From contig NZ_JBHFEI010000001.1 of assembly GCF_041928815.1 (NCBI RefSeq), forward strand, positions 496,001 through 560,000: 64,000 bases of DNA, in the 5' to 3' direction. A program made the translations under genes and the position numbers. Shown here in pieces: positions 16,973 through 26,543 of the stretch. This stretch comes from JBHFEI01 sp041928815. GTDB lineage: Bacteria > Pseudomonadota > Alphaproteobacteria > Rhizobiales > Rhizobiaceae. The notes beneath the pieces are model-generated. The model was given only the letters and a program-made list of their open reading frames with translations, did not search any database and was not told the origin of the DNA. How positions within the stretch are numbered: position 1 is the first letter of the stretch; every line of letters starts with the position of its first letter.

Positions 16973-17842
16973 ATGGATCAGACGATGGGTGACGACGAGA
17001 GCGAGCTGCCGCAGGATTTCGACGCGCTGAAATCGGCGATCCTGACCCGCAGGCAGACCCTGCCCAAGCGGCTGCGGCAGGTCGCGGTCTATGCGCTCGA
17101 CAATCCCGACGACGTCGCCTTCGGCACGGCGGCGAGCATCGCCGCCTCGGCCGATGTGCAGCCCTCGACGCTGGTGCGTTTCGCCCAGCATTTCGGCTTC
17201 GAGGGGTTTTCCAGCCTGCAGCAGCTGTTCCGCGCCCGGCTGCGTGACCGGACACCGGCTTATGACGAGCGGCTGAAGGCGCTTTCGGCCGACGGCGAAA
17301 GCGCCGACGAGAACGGCGCGATCCTCACCGGCTTCGTCGCCGCGGCCCACCGCTCGCTGGACGCCCTGTCGCAATCGGTGGACCCCGCCGATTTCGAGCG
17401 CGGCGTCGACATTCTCGCCCGGGCTGAAACGATCTACCTGATCGCCAAGCGCCGTTCCTATCCGATCGGCAGCTACATGGCCTATGCCTTCGGCAAGCTG
17501 AAGGTGAAGGCGCAGCTCGTCGGCACCGCCGCCGGCATCGACGACGACATGCTCGCGCTCGCCGGCAGGGGGGATGCCGCCTTCGCCGTCAGCTTCTCGC
17601 CTTACGCGCCGGAGAGCGCCCACCAGGCCCGCACGCTCGCCGCGCGGCGGATCCCGGTGGTCTCGCTGACGGACTCCGCCTTTTCGCCGCTCGCCGAATC
17701 CTCGAAGGTCTGGTTCGAGATCGCCGAGGCCGACCATGCCGGTTTCCGCTCGCTCTCGGCCAGCATGGCGTTTGCGATGGCGCTCACCGTGGCCGTGGCC
17801 GAGCGCCGGAGGCGGCTGCACGAGGCCATCGCGGCACAATAG
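16973..17842 (+). CDS. iolR: RpiR-family repressor of inositol genes
   Basis: A 289-residue regulator: N-terminal RpiR helix-turn-helix (about 15-90, with TAASIAASADVQPSTLVRFAQHFGFEGFSSLQ) and a C-terminal sugar isomerase (SIS) domain (about 130-280) with AKRRSYPIGSYMAYA and AVSFSPYAPESA. Start ATG 16973; ATG 16985 is an alternative. RpiR-type IolR represses inositol catabolism in Sinorhizobium meliloti and sits just before iolC there too. A perfect inverted repeat starts at the base after its stop codon, in front of iolC, so it probably controls that operon by binding there. Symbol is by synteny. Confidence 0.85.
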   Translation: MDQTMGDDESELPQDFDALKSAILTRRQTLPKRLRQVAVYALDNPDDVAFGTAASIAASADVQPSTLVRFAQHFGFEGFSSLQQLFRARLRDRTPAYDERLKALSADGESADENGAILTGFVAAAHRSLDALSQSVDPADFERGVDILARAETIYLIAKRRSYPIGSYMAYAFGKLKVKAQLVGTAAGIDDDMLALAGRGDAAFAVSFSPYAPESAHQARTLAARRIPVVSLTDSAFSPLAESSKVWFEIAEADHAGFRSLSASMAFAMALTVAVAERRRRLHEAIAAQ

Positions 17843-17881
17843 AACATAAATTCCATATTGACATAAAACGGAATTTATGTT
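17843..17881. promoter_or_regulatory. iolC operator and promoter
   Basis: A perfect 12-bp inverted repeat: AACATAAATTCC at 17843-17854 and its complement at 17870-17881, 15 bases apart. Each arm contains GGAA-N6-TTC, close to the GGAA-N6-TTCC motif I recall for S. meliloti IolR. TTGACA (17858-17863), a perfect -35 box, lies between the arms, so a bound repressor would block it. It is about 65-100 bases before iolC. Confidence 0.75.
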
Positions 17882-17945
17882 TCATATTCCCGCCACAACA
17901 AGACAGCAACGTCTGACGCGGGACGATGCCCGCCGGGAGGAATGC

Positions 17946-19883
17946 GTGAGCGACCATCACCCAACATCGCCGGAGAAGGCGCTCGACCTCGTCACCATCG
18001 GCCGCGCCTCCGTCGATCTCTACGGCCAGCAGATCGGCTCGCGGCTGGAGGACATCGCCAGCTTCGCCAAATCGGTCGGCGGCTGCCCGGCCAATATTTC
18101 CGTCGGCACGGCGCGTCTCGGGCTGAAATCGGCGCTCCTCACCCGCGTCGGCAAGGAGCAGATGGGCCGCTTCATCCTCGAGCAGCTCGCCCGCGAAGGC
18201 GTCGAGACGCGCGGCATCACCGTCGATCCCGAACGGCTGACGGCGCTCGCCATCCTGTCGGTCGAGAACGAGCATTCCTTTCCCCTGCTCTTCTATCGCG
18301 ACAACTGCGCCGACAACGCCCTCGACGAGGGCGACGTCGATCCGGCCTTCATCGCCTCGGCACGGGCGGTGCTCGTCACCGGCACGCATTTCTCCAAGGC
18401 GAACACCGACCGTGCCCAGCGCAAGGCGATGCGGCTTGCCAGGGAGAATGGCGCCAGGATCATCCTCGACATCGACTATCGCCCAAACCTCTGGGGCCTT
18501 GCCGGCCATGACGCCGGCGACAACCGCTACATCGCCTCCGAGCGCGTCTCGGCCCATCTGAGGACCGTGCTTGCCGAATGCGACCTGATCGTCGGCACCG
18601 AGGAGGAGGTGCTGATCGCGTCGGGCGAGGCGGACCTGCTTGCCGCGCTGAAGACGATCCGCGCACTTTCGGCGGCGACGATCGTGCTGAAGCGCGGGCC
18701 GATGGGCTGCATCGTCTATGACGGGCCGATCTCCGACGATCTCGAGGACGGGATCGTCGGCAAGGGGTTCCCGATCGAGGTCTACAACGTGCTCGGCGCC
18801 GGCGACGCCTTCATGTCCGGGTTTCTCCGCGGCTGGCTGAAGGGCGAGCCACACGCGACGTCGGCCACCTGGGCCAATGCCTGCGGCGCCTTTGCCGTCT
18901 CCCGCCTGCTCTGCGCCCCGGAAATCCCGACCTGGACGGAACTGCAGTACTTCCTGACCCATGGCAGTCCGGAAAAGGCGCTGCGCAAGGACGCGGCGAT
19001 CAACCACGTCCACTGGGCGACCACGCGCCGCCGGCAGATCCCGGAGCTGATGGCGCTCGCCATCGACCACCGCAGCCAGCTCGAGGAGCTTGCCGGCGGC
19101 GATCCGGCCGTGCTCGCCCGAATCCCTGCCTTCAAGGCGCTGGCGGTCAAGGCCGCGACGCGGATCGCCGCCGGGCGTCCCGGTTTCGGCATGCTGATCG
19201 ACGACAAGTATGGCCGCGAGGCGCTCTATGTCGCCGGCGGCGAGAAGGATTTCTGGATCGGCAAGCCGATCGAGCTGCCGGGCTCGCGCCCGCTGCAGTT
19301 CGAATTCAGCCAGGATCTCGGCAGCAGGCTGATCGACTGGCCGGTCGACCACTGCATCAAGGTGCTGAGCTTCTTCCATCCGGACGACCCGGCCGACCTG
19401 AAGGCGACGCAGATCGCCAAGCTGCGCTCGGCCTATGAGGCGGCGCGCAAGGTCGGCCGCGAGATCCTGATCGAGATCATCGCCGGCAAGCACGGCCCCC
19501 TCGACGACGCGACGATTTCCCGTGCGCTGACTGAGCTTTACGATGCCGGCCTGAAACCCGACTGGTGGAAGCTGGAGCCGCAGGCAAGCCGCAAGGCGTG
19601 GGACGCGATCGACGCCGTCATCCTGGCGCGCGACCCCTTCTGCCGCGGCGTCGTGCTGCTCGGGCTGGAAGCCCCTTACGAAGCGCTGAAGGACGGCTTT
19701 GCCGCGGCGCGGACGTCGAAGACGGTGCGCGGCTTCGCCGTCGGCCGGACGATCTTCGCCGATGCCGCCAAGGCCTGGCTCGCCGGCGAGATCGGCGACG
19801 AGGCGGCGGTCGCCGACATGGCGCAGCGGTTCGGCGCGCTGGTCGAGCTGTGGCAGTCGCTCGGCGACGCGAAGGCCGCCTGA
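17946..19883 (+). CDS. iolC: IolC, 5-dehydro-2-deoxygluconokinase with DUF2090 domain
   Basis: A 645-residue two-domain protein. Residues about 15-325 are a PfkB sugar kinase (SVGGCPANISVGTARLG, catalytic VLGAGDAFMSGFLRGW) that phosphorylates 2-deoxy-5-keto-D-gluconate. Residues about 335-640 are a DUF2090 TIM-barrel, related to the aldolase that would act on the kinase product, with FGMLIDDKYGREAL, WPVDHCIKVL and VLLGLEAPYE. GTG 17946 is chosen for the GGGAGGAA ribosome site; the upstream in-frame ATG at 17877 lies inside the operator. The fused form is usual in rhizobia. It heads iolC-D-E-B. Confidence 0.94.
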   Translation: MSDHHPTSPEKALDLVTIGRASVDLYGQQIGSRLEDIASFAKSVGGCPANISVGTARLGLKSALLTRVGKEQMGRFILEQLAREGVETRGITVDPERLTALAILSVENEHSFPLLFYRDNCADNALDEGDVDPAFIASARAVLVTGTHFSKANTDRAQRKAMRLARENGARIILDIDYRPNLWGLAGHDAGDNRYIASERVSAHLRTVLAECDLIVGTEEEVLIASGEADLLAALKTIRALSAATIVLKRGPMGCIVYDGPISDDLEDGIVGKGFPIEVYNVLGAGDAFMSGFLRGWLKGEPHATSATWANACGAFAVSRLLCAPEIPTWTELQYFLTHGSPEKALRKDAAINHVHWATTRRRQIPELMALAIDHRSQLEELAGGDPAVLARIPAFKALAVKAATRIAAGRPGFGMLIDDKYGREALYVAGGEKDFWIGKPIELPGSRPLQFEFSQDLGSRLIDWPVDHCIKVLSFFHPDDPADLKATQIAKLRSAYEAARKVGREILIEIIAGKHGPLDDATISRALTELYDAGLKPDWWKLEPQASRKAWDAIDAVILARDPFCRGVVLLGLEAPYEALKDGFAAARTSKTVRGFAVGRTIFADAAKAWLAGEIGDEAAVADMAQRFGALVELWQSLGDAKAA

Positions 19884-19942
19884 GGCGGGCGAGGAAAAAA
19901 ACGGCGCGGGTGCCTTAAGCCTTGCGCATCGAGGAGGATGAC

Positions 19943-21796
<1,854 letters not shown>

Positions 21797-21826
21797 AACG
21801 ACAACACGAAAACCGGAATGACGACC

Positions 21827-22729
21827 ATGATCCGCTACGGCACCAACCCGATCGCCTGGAGCAATGACGACGACCAGACGATCGGCGCGCATCTGACGCT
21901 GGAGGACTGCCTGTCCGATTGCCGCACGATCGGCTTCGACGGTATCGAGAAAGGCCACAAGATGCCGACCGACCCGGAGACGCTGAAGCGGACACTCGCC
22001 GGCTACGGCCTCGTCTTCGTCTCCGGCTGGCATTCGACCAACCTTCTCGTCCATGACGTCGAGGCGGAGAAGAAGGCGATCCAGCCGCATCTCGACCTCC
22101 TCAAGCACAATGGCTGCACGGTCTGCATCGTCTGCGAGACCTCGAACGCCATCCACGGCAACGATGCCGCTTCACTTGTCGGCGACAAGCCGGTTCTGGA
22201 AGACGGGCGCTGGGAAAAATTCGGCGCCGACCTCGAGGCGATCGCCGCCTATTGCGCCGACCAGGGGATCGACCTCGTCTACCATCACCACATGGGCACG
22301 ATCGTCGAGACCGGCGCGGAGATCGACCGGCTGATGGCCCATACCGGGCCTGCGACCAAGCTGCTGCTCGACACGGGCCATGCCTGGTTCGGCGGCTCGG
22401 ACCCGGCGGAACTGGCGCAGAAATACATGCACCGCGTCCGCCACATCCATGCGAAGAACGTGCGGCCGGCGATCCGGAAGGAGGTCGAGGAGCAGGGCCT
22501 TTCCTTCCTCGAGGGAGTGCGCCGCGGCGTCTTTACCGTTCCGGGCGACAGCGAGGGCGGCGTCGATTTCCTGCCCGTGCTGACGGTCGCGGCCGAACAC
22601 GGCTATGACGGCTGGCTGGTGATCGAGGCCGAGCAGGACCCAGCCGTGCGCAATCCGCTGAAGTACCAGTCGATGGGCCTCGCCGCGCTGAAGGCCTTCG
22701 CCCGCGAGGCCGGGCTCGACCGGGCCTGA
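21827..22729 (+). CDS. iolE: IolE, scyllo-inosose (2-keto-myo-inositol) dehydratase
   Basis: A 300-residue TIM-barrel of the xylose isomerase-like family that dehydrates 2-keto-myo-inositol. Features: IAWSNDDDQTIGAHLTLEDCL at the N-terminus, GIEKGHKMP, YHHHMGTIVET with metal ligands, and LLLDTGHAWFGGSDP and HIHAKNVR. ATG 21827 is preferred because GGAATG lies 8 bases upstream; ATG 21818 has its ribosome site touching the start. It lies between iolD and iolB in the inositol operon. Confidence 0.94.
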   Translation: MIRYGTNPIAWSNDDDQTIGAHLTLEDCLSDCRTIGFDGIEKGHKMPTDPETLKRTLAGYGLVFVSGWHSTNLLVHDVEAEKKAIQPHLDLLKHNGCTVCIVCETSNAIHGNDAASLVGDKPVLEDGRWEKFGADLEAIAAYCADQGIDLVYHHHMGTIVETGAEIDRLMAHTGPATKLLLDTGHAWFGGSDPAELAQKYMHRVRHIHAKNVRPAIRKEVEEQGLSFLEGVRRGVFTVPGDSEGGVDFLPVLTVAAEHGYDGWLVIEAEQDPAVRNPLKYQSMGLAALKAFAREAGLDRA

Positions 22730-22759
22730 CGCCCGTCGACGACAACAGGAGACCCCGCC

Positions 22760-23560
22760 ATGCCGAACCTTCTCGTCAAGCCCGCCGGCACGTCCGGCCG
22801 CGTGCACGACATCACGCCGGAGAGCGCCAGCTGGACCTATGTCGGCTTCGCCCTGGAACGGCTCGCCGCCGGTGCTGCGACCGGGGGATCGGAAGCGGCC
22901 CGCGAGACCTGCCTGGTGCTCGTCGCCGGCAAGGCGCGGATCGTGGTCGACGGCGTCGATCTCGGCGAACTCGGCGAGCGCATGACCCCGTTCGACGGCG
23001 CGCCGGCCGCGGTCTACGTGCCGCAGGGCAGCCGCTGGGAGGCGACCGCCGTGACCGATCTCGACCTCGCCGTCTGCACCGCGCCCGGCGCGGAGGGCTA
23101 CGCGACCAAGGTGATCGCCCCCGGCACCCATCCGCAGATGACGCGCGGCAAGGCGACCAACACCCGCTACGTCACCAACATCATGCCGGAAGACGACGGC
23201 GCTGCCCATTCCCTCCTCGTCGTCGAGGTGATCACGCCCGGCGGGCACACCTCGTCCTATCCGCCGCACAAGCACGACGTCGACAACCTGCCGCATGAGA
23301 GCTTTCTCGAGGAGACCTATTACCACCGGCTGAACCCGCCGCAGGGTTTCGCCATGCAGCGCGTCTATACCGACGACCGGGCGCTCGACGAGACGATGGC
23401 GGTCGAGGACGGCGACGTGTCGCTGGTGCCAGAGGGATACCATCCCGTCGCCGCCATCCATGGCTACGACCTCTATTATCTCAACGTCATGGCCGGTCCC
23501 GCGCGCGCCTGGAAATTCCACAACGCCAAGGAACATGCCTGGCTTTTCACCGGCATCTGA
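22760..23560 (+). CDS. iolB: IolB, 5-deoxy-glucuronate isomerase
   Basis: A 266-residue bicupin isomerase converting 5-deoxy-D-glucuronate to 2-deoxy-5-keto-D-gluconate, the substrate of IolC. The metal-binding SYPPHKHDVDNLP with a downstream acidic residue in EETYYHRLNPPQGFAMQRVY and late VPEGYHPV are present. Length is typical. With iolC, D and E it completes the steps from ketoinositol to the kinase product; the first dehydrogenase (iolG/idhA), the semialdehyde dehydrogenase (iolA/mmsA) and an uptake system are not in this window. Confidence 0.95.
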   Translation: MPNLLVKPAGTSGRVHDITPESASWTYVGFALERLAAGAATGGSEAARETCLVLVAGKARIVVDGVDLGELGERMTPFDGAPAAVYVPQGSRWEATAVTDLDLAVCTAPGAEGYATKVIAPGTHPQMTRGKATNTRYVTNIMPEDDGAAHSLLVVEVITPGGHTSSYPPHKHDVDNLPHESFLEETYYHRLNPPQGFAMQRVYTDDRALDETMAVEDGDVSLVPEGYHPVAAIHGYDLYYLNVMAGPARAWKFHNAKEHAWLFTGI

Positions 23561-23625
23561 GCCTGGCCTTGCGGCGGGCCGGGCGCCCGCCTAAAACCTG
23601 CCTGAAGAAACGGGAGGGCGAAGCC

Positions 23626-24030
23626 ATGGCGACGGTCAGACTGTGGAGCGACAAGGACGCGGCGGCCGATCCGGCGGTCGCTTCCGTCTTCGAGGACATC
23701 CGCGCGACGCGGAAATCCGATTTCATCAACAATTTCTGGCGCGGTCTCGCCAACGATCCGGCGCTGCTGAAGCGCACCTGGGACGGGCTGAAGGCGGTGA
23801 TGGCGACGGAAGGGGCGCTCGACCCGCTGGTGCGCGAGATGATCTATATCGCCGTGTCGACGGCAAACGGCTGCTCCTATTGCATCCACTCCCACACGGC
23901 GGCGGCCAAGGCACGCGGCATGACCGGGGCGCAGCATGCGGAGCTTCTCGCGGTGATCGGGCTCGCCGGCCAGACGAACCACCTGGTCACCGCGATGCAG
24001 ATCCCCGTCGACCCGGAATTTGAGGTCTGA
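23626..24030 (+). CDS. carboxymuconolactone decarboxylase-family (AhpD-like) protein
   Basis: A 134-residue all-helical protein with the AhpD-type redox motif NGCSYCIHSHT: C83-x2-C86-x3-H90, preceded by REMIYIAVSTA. Such small CMD proteins act as thiol-disulfide peroxidase partners or have unknown roles; there is no peroxidase (ahpC) gene nearby. ATG 23626 follows a GGGAGGGCG ribosome site. It starts 65 bases after iolB on the same strand and could be carried by the iol transcript, though no link to inositol is known to me. Confidence 0.85.
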   Translation: MATVRLWSDKDAAADPAVASVFEDIRATRKSDFINNFWRGLANDPALLKRTWDGLKAVMATEGALDPLVREMIYIAVSTANGCSYCIHSHTAAAKARGMTGAQHAELLAVIGLAGQTNHLVTAMQIPVDPEFEV

Positions 24031-24048
24031 CGGGGCAGAAGGTCTGGG

Positions 24049-24558
24049 TCAGTTGACCGGGTTCAGCGTCATCGAGGTGCCGGTCGCGGCAACGTTGAGG
24101 CCGAGCTGGCCGGTGACGCTCACCGTCTGGAGCTGGATCGAGCCGGCCGTGCCGCCGACGAGGATGTTGGCACCGATGCCGGCGCCGAGCGTCGCTTCCG
24201 CCGTTGCGCCCTGGTAGACGCCGCCGAGCGAGCCGCGATGGTAGCCGGCGGTCGGGGCGAGCACCGCCCAGAGCATACGGCCCTCGGTGGTGAAGCCGAG
24301 ATCGACGCCCATCTTGCGGATCGCGCCGGTATAGGCGTCCTGAACGGGCCCGCGCGCGGTCTTGCGGAAGACGCAGTCCACTTCCTTGGCGGAGCCCAGC
24401 ACATAGCCGGCACCGCCGCCGACGGCGCAATCGAGATAGCCGATGCGCACGCCATTGCGCTCGTCCGGCTCGCGGTCCCTGTAGGCGGGATCGGCGGCAA
24501 AGGCGTGGGTGGCGGCAAGGGTCATGGCGGCCGCGGCAAGGGCAAGGGTTTTCTTCAT
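24049..24558 (-). CDS. DUF992-family secreted protein
   Basis: A 169-residue protein with a clear Sec signal peptide (MKKTLALAAAAMTLAATHAFA, cut after about residue 21) and the DUF992 pattern: IGYLDCAVGGGAGYVLGSAKEVDCVF with paired cysteines, DAYTGAIRKMGVDLGFT, and a glycine-rich C-terminus. It is probably periplasmic and widespread in rhizobia, with unknown function. ATG 24558 has AGGAGA upstream. The 283-base spacer to the divergent gcdH (24559-24841) holds promoters for both but nothing else I can define. Confidence 0.82.
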   Translation of the reverse strand: MKKTLALAAAAMTLAATHAFAADPAYRDREPDERNGVRIGYLDCAVGGGAGYVLGSAKEVDCVFRKTARGPVQDAYTGAIRKMGVDLGFTTEGRMLWAVLAPTAGYHRGSLGGVYQGATAEATLGAGIGANILVGGTAGSIQLQTVSVTGQLGLNVAATGTSMTLNPVN

Positions 24559-24841
24559 GATGCTCTCCTGATCGGGGCGGGCCTCGTGCGACGGGCCCTT
24601 GGGGTTCAACGACAGAGATAACGCATGGTGCGGCAAATCGATCCTGAGCGGGGGGCCTGCCGGCCGCGACGGAGGATCGACTGCCTGCCATTCCCGTCTC
24701 TTCACGGTCCTTTAAGACTTTTCAGCGGCGAGGCAGAACATCTCCGGCGGCCATTCCCGCCGCTCATGGGGCGATGACGAAACGCGATTTGCCTCGCGGT
24801 GCCCGAACCTCCATGATGCGGCGACGACAAGGGAGACGACC

Positions 24842-26029
24842 GTGAGCGACATGCAAGAATTTTCCTGGAGCGACCCGTTCCTGTTCGAGGACCAGCTTTC
24901 GGAGGAGGAGCGGATGATCCGCGACACGGCGGCCGCCTTCGCCGACGCCGAGCTGATGCCGCGGGTGGCCGATGCCTACATGGAGGAGGCGACCGATCCG
25001 GCACTCTTCCGGCTGATGGGCAAGGCCGGCCTCCTCGGCCTCACGCTGCCGGAGGACTACGGCGCGGCGGGCGCCAATTACGTCTCCTACGGGCTCGTCG
25101 CGCGCGAGATCGAACGGATCGATTCGGGCTACCGTTCGATGATGAGCGTGCAGAGCTCGCTGGTCGCCTATCCGATCTTCGCCTATGGCTCGGACGAACA
25201 GCGCAGGCGCTACCTGCCGGGCCTCGTCTCCGGCGAACTGATCGGCTGTTTCGGGCTCACCGAACCCGATGCCGGATCGGATCCCGGCGGCATGAAGACG
25301 CGGGCGGAAAAGATCGAGGGCGGCTACCGCCTGCGCGGCTCGAAAATGTGGATCTCCAACGCGCCGATCGCCGATGTCTTCGTCGTCTGGGCGAAATCCG
25401 AGGCGCATGACGGCAAGATCCGCGGCTTCGTGCTGGAAAAGGGCATGAAGGGGCTGAGCGCGCCGAAAATCGGCGGCAAGCTCAGCCTGCGCGCCTCGAT
25501 CACCGGAGAGATCGTGCTCGACGGCGTCGAGGTGACGGAGGATGCGCTGCTGCCGGGCGTCTCCGGCCTCAAGGGTCCGTTCGGCTGCCTCAACCGGGCC
25601 CGCTACGGCATTTCCTGGGGGGTGATGGGAGCGGCGGAGGATTGCTGGCACCGTGCGCGGTCCTACGGCCTCGACCGCGTCCAGTTCGGCAAGCCGCTCG
25701 CCGGCACGCAGCTCTTCCAGAAGAAGCTCGCCGACATGCAGACGGAGATCGCGCTCGGCCTGCAGGCGTCGTTGCGCGTCGGCCGGCTGATGGACGAGCA
25801 CCGCTTCGCCCCGGAGATGATCTCGCTCGTCAAGCGCAACAATTGCGGCAAGGCGCTCGACGTCGCGCGCCAGGCCCGCGACATGCATGGCGGCAACGGC
25901 ATCCAGATCGAATACCACGTCATGCGCCACGCGCAGAACCTGGAGACGGTCAACACCTATGAGGGGACGCACGACGTGCACGCGCTGATCCTCGGCCGCG
26001 CCCAGACCGGGCTTCAGGCCTTCATGTAA
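24842..26029 (+). CDS. gcdH: glutaryl-CoA dehydrogenase
   Basis: A 395-residue flavoprotein of the acyl-CoA dehydrogenase family that oxidises and decarboxylates glutaryl-CoA to crotonyl-CoA in lysine/tryptophan breakdown. Marks of the glutaryl branch: SGYRSMMSVQSSLV with the substrate-binding arginine, CFGLTEPDAGSDPGGMKT, KMWISNAPIADVFVVWAK, ARYGISWGVMGAAE, and a late NTYEGTHDVHALILGRAQTG that includes the catalytic glutamate. It starts with GTG at 24842. No regulator or CoA-transferase for glutarate is adjacent. A strong bidirectional terminator follows. Confidence 0.93.
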   Translation: MSDMQEFSWSDPFLFEDQLSEEERMIRDTAAAFADAELMPRVADAYMEEATDPALFRLMGKAGLLGLTLPEDYGAAGANYVSYGLVAREIERIDSGYRSMMSVQSSLVAYPIFAYGSDEQRRRYLPGLVSGELIGCFGLTEPDAGSDPGGMKTRAEKIEGGYRLRGSKMWISNAPIADVFVVWAKSEAHDGKIRGFVLEKGMKGLSAPKIGGKLSLRASITGEIVLDGVEVTEDALLPGVSGLKGPFGCLNRARYGISWGVMGAAEDCWHRARSYGLDRVQFGKPLAGTQLFQKKLADMQTEIALGLQASLRVGRLMDEHRFAPEMISLVKRNNCGKALDVARQARDMHGGNGIQIEYHVMRHAQNLETVNTYEGTHDVHALILGRAQTGLQAFM

Positions 26030-26048
26030 GCGCGGGACGACCGTCAGA

Positions 26049-26083
26049 CGAAAACGCCCGCGTCGACGACGCGGGCGTTTTCG
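26049..26083. terminator. strong bidirectional terminator
   Basis: A perfect 16-bp stem (26049-26064 with 26068-26083) and 3-base loop, with AAAA at the left arm and TTTT at the right, so it works for both gcdH (+) and the convergent DUF1127 gene (-). Confidence 0.92.
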
Positions 26084-26104
26084 AACTCGGTACCGGATAT
26101 CGAA

Positions 26105-26251
26105 TCAGCGCGCGGCGGCGAGACGAGCAACCGAATGGATGTCGGCGCGGGCAAGGCCGAGGTCGCTGAGTTCGCGGGCGGACATGCGGTTCAGCTCGTT
26201 GACGGTCTGACGATACTTGCGCCAGGCATTGAAAGAGCGGGCGACGTTCAT
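26105..26251 (-). CDS. DUF1127 mini-protein
   Basis: A 48-residue protein: MNVARSFNAWRKYRQTVNEL then NRMSARELSDLGLARADIHSVA and an alanine/arginine end. The LxxMSxRELxDLGLxRxDI pattern defines DUF1127, a family of small arginine-rich proteins abundant in rhizobia; several members influence phosphate or carbon metabolism through RNA binding. AAGGGG precedes the ATG. It is a single gene between two terminators/operons. Confidence 0.9.
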   Translation of the reverse strand: MNVARSFNAWRKYRQTVNELNRMSARELSDLGLARADIHSVARLAAAR

Positions 26252-26402
26252 GATGATCCCCTTTCCTGAGGGTGTCTGACGTCGGCTGCCTCTGTCGGCC
26301 CCGGCGTCGTTTCGATGGGTGGAAGATAGGGTTTTCCGCCCCGTCGCAACAGCGCCGATCCGTCAGGTCAGGCATGCGTTTCACGCAGCCGTCGCAGACG
26401 CC

Positions 26403-26543
26403 TTACTCGTCGTCGATGAGCACGCGGGCGGCCGCGCCGTCCATGTCCTCGTATTGCCCGGCCTTCAGCGCCCAGACGAAGGCGGCGAGCCCGAGACCGC
26501 CAAGGAAGAGGGCGATCGGCAGGAGATAGAGCAGCGTTTCCAT
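26403..26543 (-). CDS. ccoS: CcoS/FixS, cbb3 oxidase maturation protein
   Basis: A 46-residue protein, METLLYLLPIALFLGGLGL then AAFVWALKAGQYEDMDGAAARV, with one membrane segment and the family motif W-x3-GQYEDMDG-x2-R. CcoS is required to insert haem and copper into CcoN. Its ATG overlaps the ccoI stop by one base (TGATG), which shows translational coupling and fixes the start. It is the last gene of ccoGHIS. Confidence 0.95.
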   Translation of the reverse strand: METLLYLLPIALFLGGLGLAAFVWALKAGQYEDMDGAAARVLIDDE

